Positions 1 to 8,036 of a stretch of DNA of 43,200 nt are shown here, piece by piece. The first letter of the stretch is position 1. Each line of letters starts with the position of its first letter. The DNA is from Aldersonia kunmingensis (GTDB lineage Bacteria > Actinomycetota > Actinomycetes > Mycobacteriales > Mycobacteriaceae), in NCBI RefSeq assembly GCF_001646865.1, contig NZ_LRRB01000253.1, forward strand, positions 1 to 43,200, in the 5' to 3' direction. Under the pieces are notes generated by a model. It searched no databases and was not told where the DNA came from. It saw only the letters and a list, made by a program, of their open reading frames with translations. Position numbers and translations under genes: made by a program.

Positions 1-280
1 GGATCATCCGGCTGATCGAGCCGTCCACCTCGAAGCGCTCCAGGTAGCCGTTGCGGATCGCGGCGTTGACCTGACGGTTGACGGTCGATTGCTCGAGGTC
101 GAGTTCTTCGCCGATTTCCCGCAGCGTGCGCGGGTTGCCATCGGAGAGGGTCCACAGAATCGCGAAGGCCGAGGCCTCCAGCTGTGCGTCGTGAATCGTC
201 GGCTTGCGGCGCATGACCTTCTGCAGTTCCTCGGCGAGTTCACCGTGCAGTGCGCTCGGCCACGGTGCGTGGCTGTCCAC
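1..280 (-). CDS. MarR-family transcriptional regulator (3' end outside window)
   Basis: The first 93 codons of a winged-helix regulator are visible and the C-terminus lies beyond base 1. I chose the GTG start at 280 because GGGAGGAG lies about five bases upstream. Residues about 34-75 read as a MarR-type helix-turn-helix: a helix resembling 'AFAILWTLSDGNPRTLREIGEEL' in pattern, then a recognition helix around 'DLEQSTVNRQVNAAI' and the start of the wing. MarR proteins are dimeric repressors that usually respond to small phenolic or drug-like ligands. The gene diverges from a multidrug-type MFS exporter, with a palindrome in the 118-bp gap, so local control of that exporter is the natural inference. 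The ligand cannot be told. Confidence 0.85.
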   Translation of the reverse strand, partial: MDSHAPWPSALHGELAEELQKVMRRKPTIHDAQLEASAFAILWTLSDGNPRTLREIGEELDLEQSTVNRQVNAAIRNGYLERFEVDGSISRMI

Positions 281-363
281 TCGAACTCCTCCCAGGCCGG
301 ATGACGGGCACAAATCTAGGCGAATCGGTCAAGGATCGCTCTGTTTCGTGCGGCATGCATCTA

Positions 364-378
364 TATGTATGCTACATA
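364..378. promoter_or_regulatory. Palindromic operator between the MarR gene and the MFS exporter
   Basis: TATGTA-TGC-TACATA is a perfect 6+6 inverted repeat around three bases, in an AT-rich patch 20 bases before the exporter ATG. MarR-family dimers bind short palindromes of this type in shared divergent promoters. The site lies close enough to both genes to repress the exporter and autoregulate the regulator. Assignment to this regulator is inferred from position only. Confidence 0.6.
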
Positions 379-398
379 CCCACAGGAAAGGTGGGCTA

Positions 399-1904
399 AT
401 GGTCCAGGAGCAGGTTTCCGCAGCGCAGACGGCGCCCGCGGCAGTGGGGCATGCGCCGCCCGCGGCGGTGGGGATGGGCGCTGCACTCATTCCAGTAATC
501 GTGCTGTGCTTCGGCGGCATGGTTGCGGCGATCACCCAGACGATGGTGATCCCGATTCAGCCGGAACTGCCCAAGCTTCTGGACGTCTCAGCGGGCAACG
601 CATCCTGGGTCATCACCGTCACGCTGCTCACGGGCGCGGTCGCCATGCCGATCGCCGGCCGTCTCGGCGACATGTACGGCAAGCAGCGGATCATTGCGCT
701 CTGCGCCGGCATGCTCGTGCTCGGCTCGCTTGTCTGCGCGCTGGCCGACGGCCTGCTCGTGATGATCATCGGACGCGGCCTGCAGGGCTTCGCGATGGGC
801 TTCATTCCCGTCGGCATCAGCCTCATGCGCGAGATCACCCCGCCGAAGTTCACAGCCACGGCGGTCGCCGCGATGAGTGCGACGATGGGCGTCGGTGGTG
901 CGATCGGTCTGCCGGTCTCGGCCTGGGTCGCGCAGAACTTCGACTGGCACAACCTGTTCTGGTTCGCGGCAGCCCTCGGTGTAATCGTTGTCGTGGCGGT
1001 GCTGACCCTGGTGCCGCACCTCCGCGACGAATTCGGCGGCCGTTTCGATTACGTCGGCGTCATCGGTCTCGCGATCGGCCTCGTCTGCGCCCTCGTCGGC
1101 GTCTCCAAGGGCAATCAATGGGGCTGGACGTCGTTGTCCACGCTCGGGGCGATCACCGGCGGCATCGCGGTGCTGCTGTTGTGGGGCTGGTTCGAACTGC
1201 GCCAGACCGACCCGATCATCGACCTGCGCACCACTGCCAAGCCGGCCGTGCTGTTCACCAACTTCGCTGCTATCACCGTCGGTTTCGGCATGATGGCGCA
1301 GTCGATCGTGCTGCCGCAGTTGCTCGAGCTGCCGCTGGGGACCGGATACGGCCTTGGCCAGACCCTGGTCGGCGCGGGTATGTGGATGGCGCCCGGCGGT
1401 CTCATGATGCTGCTGTTGGCGCCGGTTTCGAGCGGGATGATCGCCCGGTTCGGCCCGAAGTACACGCTCGCGGTCGGTGCCGGTGTGATCGGTATCGGTT
1501 ATGTCTTCTCCGTCTTCCTGATGAACGCGCCGTGGCAGATCCTTATCTCCGCCCTGATCGGCACCGCTGGCGTCGGCATCGGTTACGCCGCAATGCCCAC
1601 GCTCATCATGGGCAACGTGCCGATGTCCGAAGCCGGTGCCGCGGTCGGTCTGAACTCACTCATGCGCTCGGTCGGCATGACGAGCGCTTCGGCGGTGATG
1701 ATCACCGTGCTGACCGGGTCGACCACCGTCTATGACGGCCACGACATTCCGACCAAGTCGGCGTTCCAGATCTGCTTCGCCGTCGGTGCCGTCGCCGCGT
1801 TCGTCACCGTCGTGATCGCGTTGCTGATTCCGGTCGCCAAGGCACGGGCCGAGGCTCGCACCGAGGACTCCGACGTCCGCGAAACTGCCAACGCCAGCGC
1901 CTGA
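399..1904 (+). CDS. DHA2-type MFS drug exporter
   Basis: A 501-residue integral membrane protein of the length expected for the 14-helix DHA2 group of proton-driven drug exporters (the EmrB/QacA type). The first membrane segment starts near residue 28. The loop after helix 2 carries the MFS motif A variant GRLGDMYGKQR at residues 87-97. Further hydrophobic segments run to about residue 480, followed by a short charged tail. The ATG at 399 follows AGGAAAGG, and longer in-frame extensions upstream run through the operator, so I rejected them. It is divergent from the MarR gene and probably repressed by it. Substrates are likely hydrophobic toxic compounds, but the sequence does not name one. 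Confidence 0.9.
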   Translation: MVQEQVSAAQTAPAAVGHAPPAAVGMGAALIPVIVLCFGGMVAAITQTMVIPIQPELPKLLDVSAGNASWVITVTLLTGAVAMPIAGRLGDMYGKQRIIALCAGMLVLGSLVCALADGLLVMIIGRGLQGFAMGFIPVGISLMREITPPKFTATAVAAMSATMGVGGAIGLPVSAWVAQNFDWHNLFWFAAALGVIVVVAVLTLVPHLRDEFGGRFDYVGVIGLAIGLVCALVGVSKGNQWGWTSLSTLGAITGGIAVLLLWGWFELRQTDPIIDLRTTAKPAVLFTNFAAITVGFGMMAQSIVLPQLLELPLGTGYGLGQTLVGAGMWMAPGGLMMLLLAPVSSGMIARFGPKYTLAVGAGVIGIGYVFSVFLMNAPWQILISALIGTAGVGIGYAAMPTLIMGNVPMSEAGAAVGLNSLMRSVGMTSASAVMITVLTGSTTVYDGHDIPTKSAFQICFAVGAVAAFVTVVIALLIPVAKARAEARTEDSDVRETANASA

Positions 1905-1958
1905 TTACGAGCGCGTGTAGTGACGTCCATTCGGCACGAAAGATCACGTCGCTGCGGG

Positions 1959-1964
1959 TAGCGT
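1959..1964 (+). promoter_or_regulatory. Possible -10 for a leaderless pgmB transcript
   Basis: TAGCGT ends seven bases before the pgmB ATG, and no Shine-Dalgarno sequence precedes that ATG. This is the arrangement of leaderless mRNAs, which are common in actinobacteria. No clear -35 is visible. Confidence 0.35.
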
Positions 1965-1971
1965 CGGCCCT

Positions 1972-2679
1972 ATGTTGGGCCTGCCGGAGTCGATCCGAGT
2001 CCTGCTCTTCGACTTGGACGGTGTGCTGACGAGTACTGCGGTGTTGCACCGCAGGGCGTGGAAGGCGGCGTTCGACACCTTCCTGCGTGGCCGCGACCCC
2101 GACGGATTCGTACCTTTCAGCGAGGACGACTACCTCGACTATGTCGATGGCCGGCCGCGCATCGACGGCGTCCGGACGTTCCTGCGCGCGCGTGGAATCG
2201 ATGTCGATGACGCGACCGTCGAGGCAATCGGAACCGGTAAGAACGACGAGTTCCTCGCGTGTCTCGCGCGCGGCGAGGTGGAGTCGTACCCGGGGTCGGT
2301 GCGCTACCTCGAGGCAGCGGAGAAAGCGGGCCTGAAGATCGGTGTCGTCACGTCGTCGAAAAACGGCGAGGCGGTCCTCGACGCGGCGGACCTGACGCGG
2401 TTCGTGGCGGCGCGCGTCGACGGCCGCGACATCGTCGCGGCGGGCATGCGCGGAAAGCCCGCTCCCGATGGATTTCTCGCCGGCGCGAAGGCATTCGGTG
2501 TGCCGCCGAGCGAGGCGGCGGTTTTCGAGGATGCGATAGCCGGGGTGGAAGCCGGTCGGGCCGGCGATTTCGGATACGTCGTCGGTGTCGATCGGGTCGG
2601 CGGTGACCAGGCTGAGTCGATGCGGACCGCCGGCGCCGATGTCGTGGTTACCGATCTCGCAGAACTGTTAGACCTATGA
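1972..2679 (+). CDS. pgmB: HAD-family beta-phosphoglucomutase
   Basis: A 235-residue HAD phosphatase-fold protein. Motif I is DLDGV with the nucleophile Asp14 and the acid/base Asp16. A helical cap follows (about residues 20-90). Motif II is the TSS at 127-129, motif III is Lys162 in GKPAPDGF, and motif IV is Glu186-Asp187. The cap and the glycoside phosphorylase partner favour beta-phosphoglucomutase, which turns beta-glucose 1-phosphate into glucose 6-phosphate, over a general phosphatase. The stop codon overlaps the start of the GH65 gene (ATGA), so the two should be translationally coupled. M. tuberculosis Rv3400-Rv3401 has the same pairing. The protein is expected to be cytosolic. Confidence 0.85.
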   Translation: MLGLPESIRVLLFDLDGVLTSTAVLHRRAWKAAFDTFLRGRDPDGFVPFSEDDYLDYVDGRPRIDGVRTFLRARGIDVDDATVEAIGTGKNDEFLACLARGEVESYPGSVRYLEAAEKAGLKIGVVTSSKNGEAVLDAADLTRFVAARVDGRDIVAAGMRGKPAPDGFLAGAKAFGVPPSEAAVFEDAIAGVEAGRAGDFGYVVGVDRVGGDQAESMRTAGADVVVTDLAELLDL

Positions 2680-5027
2680 GCGGCCCGGTCACCGAGTGGT
2701 TCGAAGTCAATCCCTGGGAGCTGCGCGTCCGCGGCGCCCCCATGCATATCCTGCCACGGACCGAAACGCTGCTCGCGCTCTCCAACGGCCACATCGGATT
2801 ACGTGGAACCATCGATGAGGGCGAACCCGTCGTGCTGCCCGGCACCTACCTGAACGGCTTCTACGAGTTCCGCGAACTGCCTTATGCCGAAAGCGGATAC
2901 GGCTATCCCGAGTCCGGGCAGACGGTAGTCAACGTGACCGACGGCAAGATCATCCGGTTGCTCGTCGAGGACGAGCCGATGGACCTGCGCTACGGTCGCG
3001 TGGCCGAACACGAGCGGGTACTGGACTTCCGCTCGGGCACGTTGAAACGCAGCACTTTGTGGACCTCTCCCACCGGGCGCACCGTCCGGGTGACCTCCGA
3101 ACGACTCGTTTCGTTCACCAAGCGGACGATTGCGGCAATCAAGTACGAGGTCGAGGCGGTCGGCGAGGACATGGAAATGGTCCTTCAGTCGGACCTGCTC
3201 GCCAACGAACCGGTGCCTGCGCCCGGTGACGACCCGCGCCTCGCCGCGGCTCTGGAAGCACCCCTCGTCGCCGATTACGCGACGTGCCGCAACAAGTGGG
3301 CCGTGCTGGTACACCACACGCGTAACTCCAACATTCGGGTCGCCGCGGGCATGGACCATGAGGTGTATCCCCCGGATTCGGCCGACATGTTCATCCGCGC
3401 CGACGGTGATCTCGCACGCTTGACCGTTGCCGCGCATGTGCCGAAGGGCACCAAGGTCACGCTGGTCAAGTACCTCGGCTACGGCTGGTCGGGGCGGCGG
3501 TCGGTGCCCGCACTGCGCGCGCAGGTCGATGCCGCGCTCGCGATGGCGATGCGGACGGGCTGGGAAGCGCTCGCCCAGGAGCAGCGCAACTTCCTCGACG
3601 ATTTCTGGCTGGATGCGGATATCGAGATCGACGGTGACGCTGAACTGCAGCAGGCGTTGCGGTTCGCGATCTTCCATGTGCTGCAAGCCGGTGCCCGCGG
3701 TCAGTCGCGCGCCATTCCGGCGAAGGGCCTGACCGGTCCCGGCTACGACGGGCATACCTTCTGGGACACAGAGACTTTCGTGCTCCCGATGCTCACCTAT
3801 ACGATCCCCGCCGCAGCAGGTGAGGTGCTGCGCTGGCGGCACGCGACGCTGGGCAAAGCGAAGCGACGCGCGATCGAATTGGGCCAGACCGGCGCGATGG
3901 TTCCGTGGCGCTCGATCAACGGCGACGAGTGTTCGGGCTACTGGCCCGCCGGAACCGCGGCGGTGCACATCTCCGCCGATATCGCCAATGCCACCGCCCG
4001 CTATCTCCATGCGACCGGCGATGAGACATTCGAAACCGAGTGCGGCGTCGAACTGCTCGTCGAGACCGCGCGGTTGTGGTCTGGGCTTGGGCACTTCGAC
4101 GTGTCGGGCGATTTCCGGATCGACGGAGTCACCGGGCCCGACGAGTACACCGCGGTGGTCAACAACAACGTCTTCACCAACCTCGTTGCCCAGCAGAATC
4201 TTCGGGATGCGGTGGCCGCCTGTCAGCGTCGGCCGGAGCTGGCGACAGAATTCAATGTCGACGTCGAGGAAATGGCGCGCTGGCAGAACTGTGCGGACAG
4301 GATGATGATCCCGTTCGACGCGGACCTTGGCGTGCATCAGCAGTCCGAGGCATTCACCCAACAGGCGCGGTGGGATTTCGACGCCTCCGTCGGTAAGTAC
4401 CCGCTGCTGCTGAACTATCCGTACTACGACCTGTACCGCAAGCAGGTGGTCAAGCAGGCCGACCTCGTGCTGGCGCTGTACCTGCGGGGCGACGCCTTCA
4501 CACACGAGGAGAAGGTGCGCAACTTCGACTACTACGAGCCGATCACCGTGCGGGACTCGTCGCTGTCCGCGTGCTGCCAGGCAGTCGTGGCTGCCGAGGT
4601 TGGCTATCTCGATCTGGCCTTCGACTACCTGGTCGAAACCGCGTTCACCGACCTGCACGACCTGCACGACAACGTCAGCAGCGGATTGCATATCGCAGCG
4701 TTGGCCGGTGCGTGGATGGACTGCGTAGCGGGCTTCGGCGGCATGCGCGATCACGGCGGCAAGATCACCTTCGCGCCGCGGCTATTCGACAAGCTGACCT
4801 ATATGTCTTTCCGTCTGGTCATTCGTGACAGCAAGATCGTGGTGGCAATCAGTCACGACAGCGCCACCTACCGGTTGTTGTCGGGCGAGCCGATCGAACT
4901 CGAGCATCACGGTCAGCCGTTCCTGCTCGAGACGCATCCGGTGACGCTGCCGATCGAGCGGATTCCCTACCGCAAGCCGCCGATTCAACCCAAGGGACGC
5001 GAACCGTACCGGCGCGCCGACCGCTGA
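2676..5027 (+). CDS. Glycoside hydrolase family 65 protein (maltose/trehalose/kojibiose phosphorylase type)
   Basis: 783 residues, the usual GH65 length: an N-terminal beta-sandwich (about 1-270), a linker, an alpha/alpha barrel (about 320-690) and a small C-terminal beta domain. The catalytic acid is Glu490 in GPDEY. Residues 627-631 (DSSLS) match the region where GH65 phosphorylases hold phosphate. There is no signal peptide, so the enzyme is cytosolic. Coupling to beta-phosphoglucomutase supports a phosphorylase that releases beta-glucose 1-phosphate from an alpha-disaccharide. Trehalose, maltose and kojibiose remain possible substrates, as does hydrolysis. It is the counterpart of Rv3401. 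The following 100 bases hold a weak CGCAGG/CCTGCG hairpin and then the echA12 promoter. Confidence 0.88.
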   Translation: MSGPVTEWFEVNPWELRVRGAPMHILPRTETLLALSNGHIGLRGTIDEGEPVVLPGTYLNGFYEFRELPYAESGYGYPESGQTVVNVTDGKIIRLLVEDEPMDLRYGRVAEHERVLDFRSGTLKRSTLWTSPTGRTVRVTSERLVSFTKRTIAAIKYEVEAVGEDMEMVLQSDLLANEPVPAPGDDPRLAAALEAPLVADYATCRNKWAVLVHHTRNSNIRVAAGMDHEVYPPDSADMFIRADGDLARLTVAAHVPKGTKVTLVKYLGYGWSGRRSVPALRAQVDAALAMAMRTGWEALAQEQRNFLDDFWLDADIEIDGDAELQQALRFAIFHVLQAGARGQSRAIPAKGLTGPGYDGHTFWDTETFVLPMLTYTIPAAAGEVLRWRHATLGKAKRRAIELGQTGAMVPWRSINGDECSGYWPAGTAAVHISADIANATARYLHATGDETFETECGVELLVETARLWSGLGHFDVSGDFRIDGVTGPDEYTAVVNNNVFTNLVAQQNLRDAVAACQRRPELATEFNVDVEEMARWQNCADRMMIPFDADLGVHQQSEAFTQQARWDFDASVGKYPLLLNYPYYDLYRKQVVKQADLVLALYLRGDAFTHEEKVRNFDYYEPITVRDSSLSACCQAVVAAEVGYLDLAFDYLVETAFTDLHDLHDNVSSGLHIAALAGAWMDCVAGFGGMRDHGGKITFAPRLFDKLTYMSFRLVIRDSKIVVAISHDSATYRLLSGEPIELEHHGQPFLLETHPVTLPIERIPYRKPPIQPKGREPYRRADR

Positions 5028-5081
5028 AGTTTCCACAATCCTCGCAGGAGCGGAGCCTGCGGAGCGACCCCGTGTCACTGG

Positions 5082-5095
5082 TAGAACGTGTTCTA
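5082..5095. promoter_or_regulatory. KstR-type operator upstream of echA12
   Basis: TAGAACGTGTTCTA is a perfect 14-bp palindrome matching the published KstR consensus TnnAACnnGTTnnA of the actinobacterial cholesterol regulon. It is followed at once by TAGAGT (5094-5099), a possible -10, so a bound repressor would cover the promoter. Other TetR-type fatty-acid regulators bind related palindromes, so the identity of the regulator is inferred. Confidence 0.65.
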
Positions 5096-5126
5096 GAGTG
5101 TCTCCGGTAACAGTCGAGGAGGCAGT

Positions 5127-5936
5127 GTGAGTTACATCATCGTCGAGCGCCCGCGGCCGAACATCGCGCTTGTGACGCTCAACCGCCCGGAGCGGATGAA
5201 CGCGATGGCGTTCGACGTGATGCGCCCGCTGCGCGACACGCTCGAATCGATCAGCCACGACAACGACGTCCGCGCGGTCGTCCTCACCGGTGCCGGCCGC
5301 GGGTTCTCCTCCGGCGCCGATCAGACCTCGGCGGGCAGCCCTGGGGATACGGACGGCCTCACCCAGACGACAATCGCGCTGCGGGCGATGGAAATGCTCG
5401 ACACCGTCATCCACACGCTGCGCCGGATGCATCAGCCCGTGATCAGCGCGATCAACGGCGCCGCGATCGGTGGCGGGCTGTGCCTGGCACTGGCCACGGA
5501 TGTGCGGGTGGCGTCCGACGAGGCGTACTTCCGGGCCGCCGGCATCAACAATGGGCTCACGGCGAGCGAGCTCGGCCTCAGCTACCTGCTGCCGCGTGCC
5601 ATCGGTACGTCGCGAGCATTCGAGATCATGCTGACCGGGCGCGACGTGGACGCCGAGGAGGCCGAGCGGATCGGCCTGGTGTCCCGGCGTGTGCCAGCCG
5701 AGAATCTCCTCCAGGAATGCTTCGACCTGGCCGAACGGATGACCAAGTTCTCCCGGCCCGGCATTGAGCTGACGAAGCGGACGCTGTGGTCCGGGTTGGA
5801 CGCATCGTCGCTCGAGTCGCACATGCATGCCGAGGGGCTTGGGCAGCTCCTGGTCCGGTTGCTGACCGACAACTTTGAGGAAGCCACCAAGGCTCGGAGG
5901 GAAGGTCGCGAGGCGGTCTTCCGGGATGCCCGCTGA
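5127..5936 (+). CDS. echA12: Enoyl-CoA hydratase/isomerase, EchA12-like
   Basis: A 269-residue crotonase-fold protein, close to M. tuberculosis EchA12 along its length as I recall that sequence. The two oxyanion-hole segments are GRGFSSGAD (57-65) and GAAIGGG (111-117). A candidate catalytic acid is Glu148 in TASELG. The C-terminal trimerisation helix carries the charged stretch after residue 240. The GTG start at 5127 follows AGGAGG. It should hydrate or isomerise an enoyl-CoA in beta-oxidation in the cytosol; the true substrate is unknown. The KstR-like box in its promoter suggests induction on steroids or related lipids. It stands alone, not in an operon with other beta-oxidation genes. 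Confidence 0.87.
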   Translation: MSYIIVERPRPNIALVTLNRPERMNAMAFDVMRPLRDTLESISHDNDVRAVVLTGAGRGFSSGADQTSAGSPGDTDGLTQTTIALRAMEMLDTVIHTLRRMHQPVISAINGAAIGGGLCLALATDVRVASDEAYFRAAGINNGLTASELGLSYLLPRAIGTSRAFEIMLTGRDVDAEEAERIGLVSRRVPAENLLQECFDLAERMTKFSRPGIELTKRTLWSGLDASSLESHMHAEGLGQLLVRLLTDNFEEATKARREGREAVFRDAR

Positions 5937-6111
5937 CCAGGTAATTTCTGCACCAAACTACAGAAAAGCCCGACCTTCGGGGTCCGGTACGAGAGAATGA
6001 CGTTTCCACGTCGGTGGAGTTTCGGATTCTACGCGTGCGTTATGTCCCTGTTACCCTTCACCTAATTCTCCGACCAGCCAACGGACAGTTGGAAAGCCGA
6101 AGGACACCCGA

Positions 6112-7071
6112 ATGATGATTCGTCGAGTCAGGTCGCTATCCGCGGCCCTCGTCGCACTCCTGGCAGCAGCCTTTGCCATTACTTTCGCTGGCACCGGCGT
6201 TGCACAGGCGGATACCGCGCTTGTATACGTGCACTCGAACGCGATGAACAAGGACATCCCGGTCAAGGTGCTCAAGGCCGCCGGCGGCGGACCCGCACCG
6301 ACCCTCTACCTGCTCGACGGTCTGCGCGCGCCGGACAACGACAACGGTTGGTTGATCAACACCGACGTCGTCAACTTCTTCGCGAACAAGCACGTCAACG
6401 TCGCCATCCCGTTCGGTGGCGGTGGCAGCTTCTACACGGACTGGCTGCAGGACGACCCGAAGCTCGGCAAGGTGAAGTGGGAAACCTTCCTCACCAAGGA
6501 GCTGCCGCCGGTCATGGCGTCGCAGTTCGGCAGTGACGGCGTCAACAACGCCATTGCCGGTCTGTCCATGAGCGGCACCTCTGCGCTCAACCTCGCCGCG
6601 CACCGCCCGGACTTCTACAAGGCCGTCGCCTCGTTCAGCGGTTACCCGACCGCGAGCTCGCCCGGCTTCGCCCAGGGCATCCAGGCGTCCGTCTTCGAGA
6701 TGGGCGGCAACCCGATGAACATGTGGGGCTTCTGGCCGTCGGGTTCGTGGATCAAGAACGATCCGTTGCTGAATGTCGGCGCGCTGCGCGGCAAGTCCGT
6801 GTACATCTCCGGTGGCCTTGGCTCGCCGCTGAGCGAGCCCACCGTCAACCCGGTGAGTGGCCAGTTCGATCCGGTCCGCTTCGTTCAGCTCGTTCCTCTG
6901 GAGACCGCTGCGGGCATCAGCAGCCAGACCTTCGTCCCGGCGGCCCAGCTGGCCGGTGCCAAGGTTCAGGTGCACATCACCGCAAACGGCATCCACTGGT
7001 GGAACTACTGGCAGGACCGTCTGCACGAGGCATGGGGCGGCACGATCGCTCCCGCGCTCGGCACCAAGTAA
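6112..7071 (+). CDS. Secreted mycolyltransferase/esterase, antigen 85 family
   Basis: 319 residues with a Sec signal peptide (Arg-rich start, hydrophobic core 9-30, cleavage probably after VAQA at 30-33) and an alpha/beta-hydrolase domain. The nucleophile is Ser152 in GLSMSG and the histidine is His295 in NGIHWWNYW; both match the antigen 85 layout. By eye, the usual catalytic Glu in the PAKFLEGF segment aligns with Gln259 (PVRFVQL), with Glu264 nearby. Family members transfer mycolic acids to trehalose and arabinogalactan in the cell envelope. A strong terminator follows. The upstream gap contains GTTAT-N6-GTTAC at 6039-6054, which may be a response-regulator site. Confidence 0.88.
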   Translation: MMIRRVRSLSAALVALLAAAFAITFAGTGVAQADTALVYVHSNAMNKDIPVKVLKAAGGGPAPTLYLLDGLRAPDNDNGWLINTDVVNFFANKHVNVAIPFGGGGSFYTDWLQDDPKLGKVKWETFLTKELPPVMASQFGSDGVNNAIAGLSMSGTSALNLAAHRPDFYKAVASFSGYPTASSPGFAQGIQASVFEMGGNPMNMWGFWPSGSWIKNDPLLNVGALRGKSVYISGGLGSPLSEPTVNPVSGQFDPVRFVQLVPLETAAGISSQTFVPAAQLAGAKVQVHITANGIHWWNYWQDRLHEAWGGTIAPALGTK

Positions 7072-7108
7072 GACACGGGCGCTCCGCGCCTGAGTGAACG
7101 CACTCGAG

Positions 7109-7148
7109 ACCACCCCGGTCGGCATCAGCCGACCGGGGTGGTTTCGTT
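7109..7148 (+). terminator. Strong intrinsic terminator after the mycolyltransferase
   Basis: A perfect 15-bp stem (ACCACCCCGGTCGGC, 7109-7123, pairing with 7128-7142) closes a four-base ATCA loop and is followed by TTCGTTT. It starts 38 bases after the stop codon. Confidence 0.85.
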
Positions 7149-7459
7149 TGTGCCCGTCTGTCATTCCACGCACGCGCACCTGGATCCGCTGAGCCCGCCG
7201 TCGCAGGCGTAGCAATCGCCAACACGCACCAATTCGTGCCGTCGCGCACGCCCAGGCACGCGCGACACCGCGAAAAGGTGCGCGCGACAACGCTTGCTTG
7301 GGGCCTGTACCTGGTCCACGACCGCCGATTACCCCGTTCCAGCCCCCTCGCACTCCCAGCGCTTGTGTCATCGCGTGGGGGAGTGAATGTGGTTTGGCTG
7401 ATCGGAATTGGGGTATTCGAGCGCTACCGACAAAGGCACAGGTTTTCACGGAGAGGGTG
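7149..7459. other. Non-coding gap with short GCGCGAC repeats and a stress-type promoter
   Basis: No reading frame with a credible start, ribosome site or family resemblance was found. Between 7235 and 7292 the sequence repeats variants of the words CACGCGCGACA and GTGCGCGCGACA, partly as inverted copies. The right half holds the SigF-type promoter annotated separately. Reading frames that cross this gap are only upstream extensions of the small gene at 7460. Confidence 0.5.
7391..7416 (+). promoter_or_regulatory. SigF/SigB-type promoter (GGTTT-N15-GGGTAT)
   Basis: GGTTT at 7391-7395 and GGGTAT at 7411-7416 are separated by 15 bases. This fits the mycobacterial SigF consensus, GGTTT-N15-17-GGGTA. 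The expected transcription start would be near 7423, giving a leader of about 35 bases with a GGAGAGGG ribosome site before the GTG at 7460. Confidence 0.65.
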
Positions 7460-7702
7460 GTGACGAGCATGGTAACGATGCGGCGATCACGCACTGGAGT
7501 TGGTGGTGTTGTGGGAATCGTCGTAGTCGTCTGGCTACTCATCGGCGCGTTCGCCGCGTTCCAGCGCGACTACTTCGAGAACACGCCAACGAACTGTGCG
7601 GGCGCGGGCACGGTCGCGCTGACCGTCCTTGCCGGGCCGCTGAACTACCTCGGGGTCAACCCGAAGGTGGCGGACTGCAACCTGCCCGAACCCAGTCAGT
7701 AA
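7460..7702 (+). CDS. Small single-pass membrane protein of unknown function
   Basis: An 80-residue protein. I chose the GTG start at 7460 because GGAGAGGG lies just upstream; starts further upstream would place the promoter inside the gene. Arg8-Arg11 precede one hydrophobic helix (about residues 14-32), so the N-terminus should be cytoplasmic and the roughly 45-residue remainder outside. That exported part has two cysteines (in TNCAGAG and VADCNL) that could form a disulfide. I do not recognise the family. It lies 57 bases before another tiny membrane protein, probably in the same transcript, and both follow a SigF-type promoter, which suggests a role in the stress or stationary-phase envelope. 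Confidence 0.65.
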   Translation: MTSMVTMRRSRTGVGGVVGIVVVVWLLIGAFAAFQRDYFENTPTNCAGAGTVALTVLAGPLNYLGVNPKVADCNLPEPSQ

Positions 7703-7759
7703 CAACCGGATTCGCGAGGCACTGTCGCCTCGGGAACCGCTTTCGAGAGTGGAGTCACG

Positions 7760-7915
7760 TTGATCATCATCGGAATCATCCTGTTGGCGTTGGGATTCAT
7801 CTTCAGCGTCCCGATCCTCTGGACGCTCGGAATCATTGTTCTGGTAATAGGACTCGTCCTATTGCTGCTCGGGTCCATGGGTCGCGCCGTGGGTGGGCGC
7901 GCGCATTATTACTAA
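7760..7915 (+). CDS. 51-residue two-helix membrane protein, DUF6131-like
   Basis: A TTG start at 7760 (GGAG eight bases upstream) opens a 51-residue protein made almost wholly of two hydrophobic helices (about residues 2-17 and 19-37). It ends in GRAVGGRAHYY. This pattern, MII-GIILL-GF at the start and a final Gly-Arg-His-Tyr-Tyr tail, resembles the short DUF6131 proteins of actinobacteria as I remember them. The function is unknown. It follows the 80-residue gene closely and is closed by a strong terminator, so the two form a small unit behind the SigF-type promoter. Confidence 0.75.
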   Translation: MIIIGIILLALGFIFSVPILWTLGIIVLVIGLVLLLLGSMGRAVGGRAHYY

Positions 7916-7934
7916 GAACCCACACCCCTGAAGC

Positions 7935-7964
7935 AACGGCGGCACCCGCAAGGGTGCCGCCGTT
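7935..7964 (+). terminator. Intrinsic terminator after the small membrane-protein pair
   Basis: A perfect 13-bp stem (AACGGCGGCACCC, 7935-7947, with 7952-7964) around a GCAA tetraloop, 20 bases after the stop codon. The U-tract is poor, which is common in high-GC actinobacteria. Confidence 0.8.
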
Positions 7965-8036
7965 GCCGTGTTCTTTCCGCTTTCGCGCACCCAAGCACCC
8001 TCGCCCCCAAGGCCCAACGTGTGCTTGGCTGGGCGG

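Noticed and set aside
2799-4754. 651-codon open frame antisense to the GH65 gene
   Set aside because: It is the high-GC shadow of a strongly supported gene. Its translation is Arg/His/Gly/Val-rich with no family resemblance, and it has no ribosome site.
7235-7292. Repeated GCGCGAC words as a CRISPR-like or mobile-element end
   Set aside because: The copies are short, irregular and few, without spacers of constant length or flanking target duplications.
6136-7542. 468-codon open frame antisense to the mycolyltransferase and its terminator
   Set aside because: It runs through a strong terminator and a promoter region, and shows no protein-like pattern.
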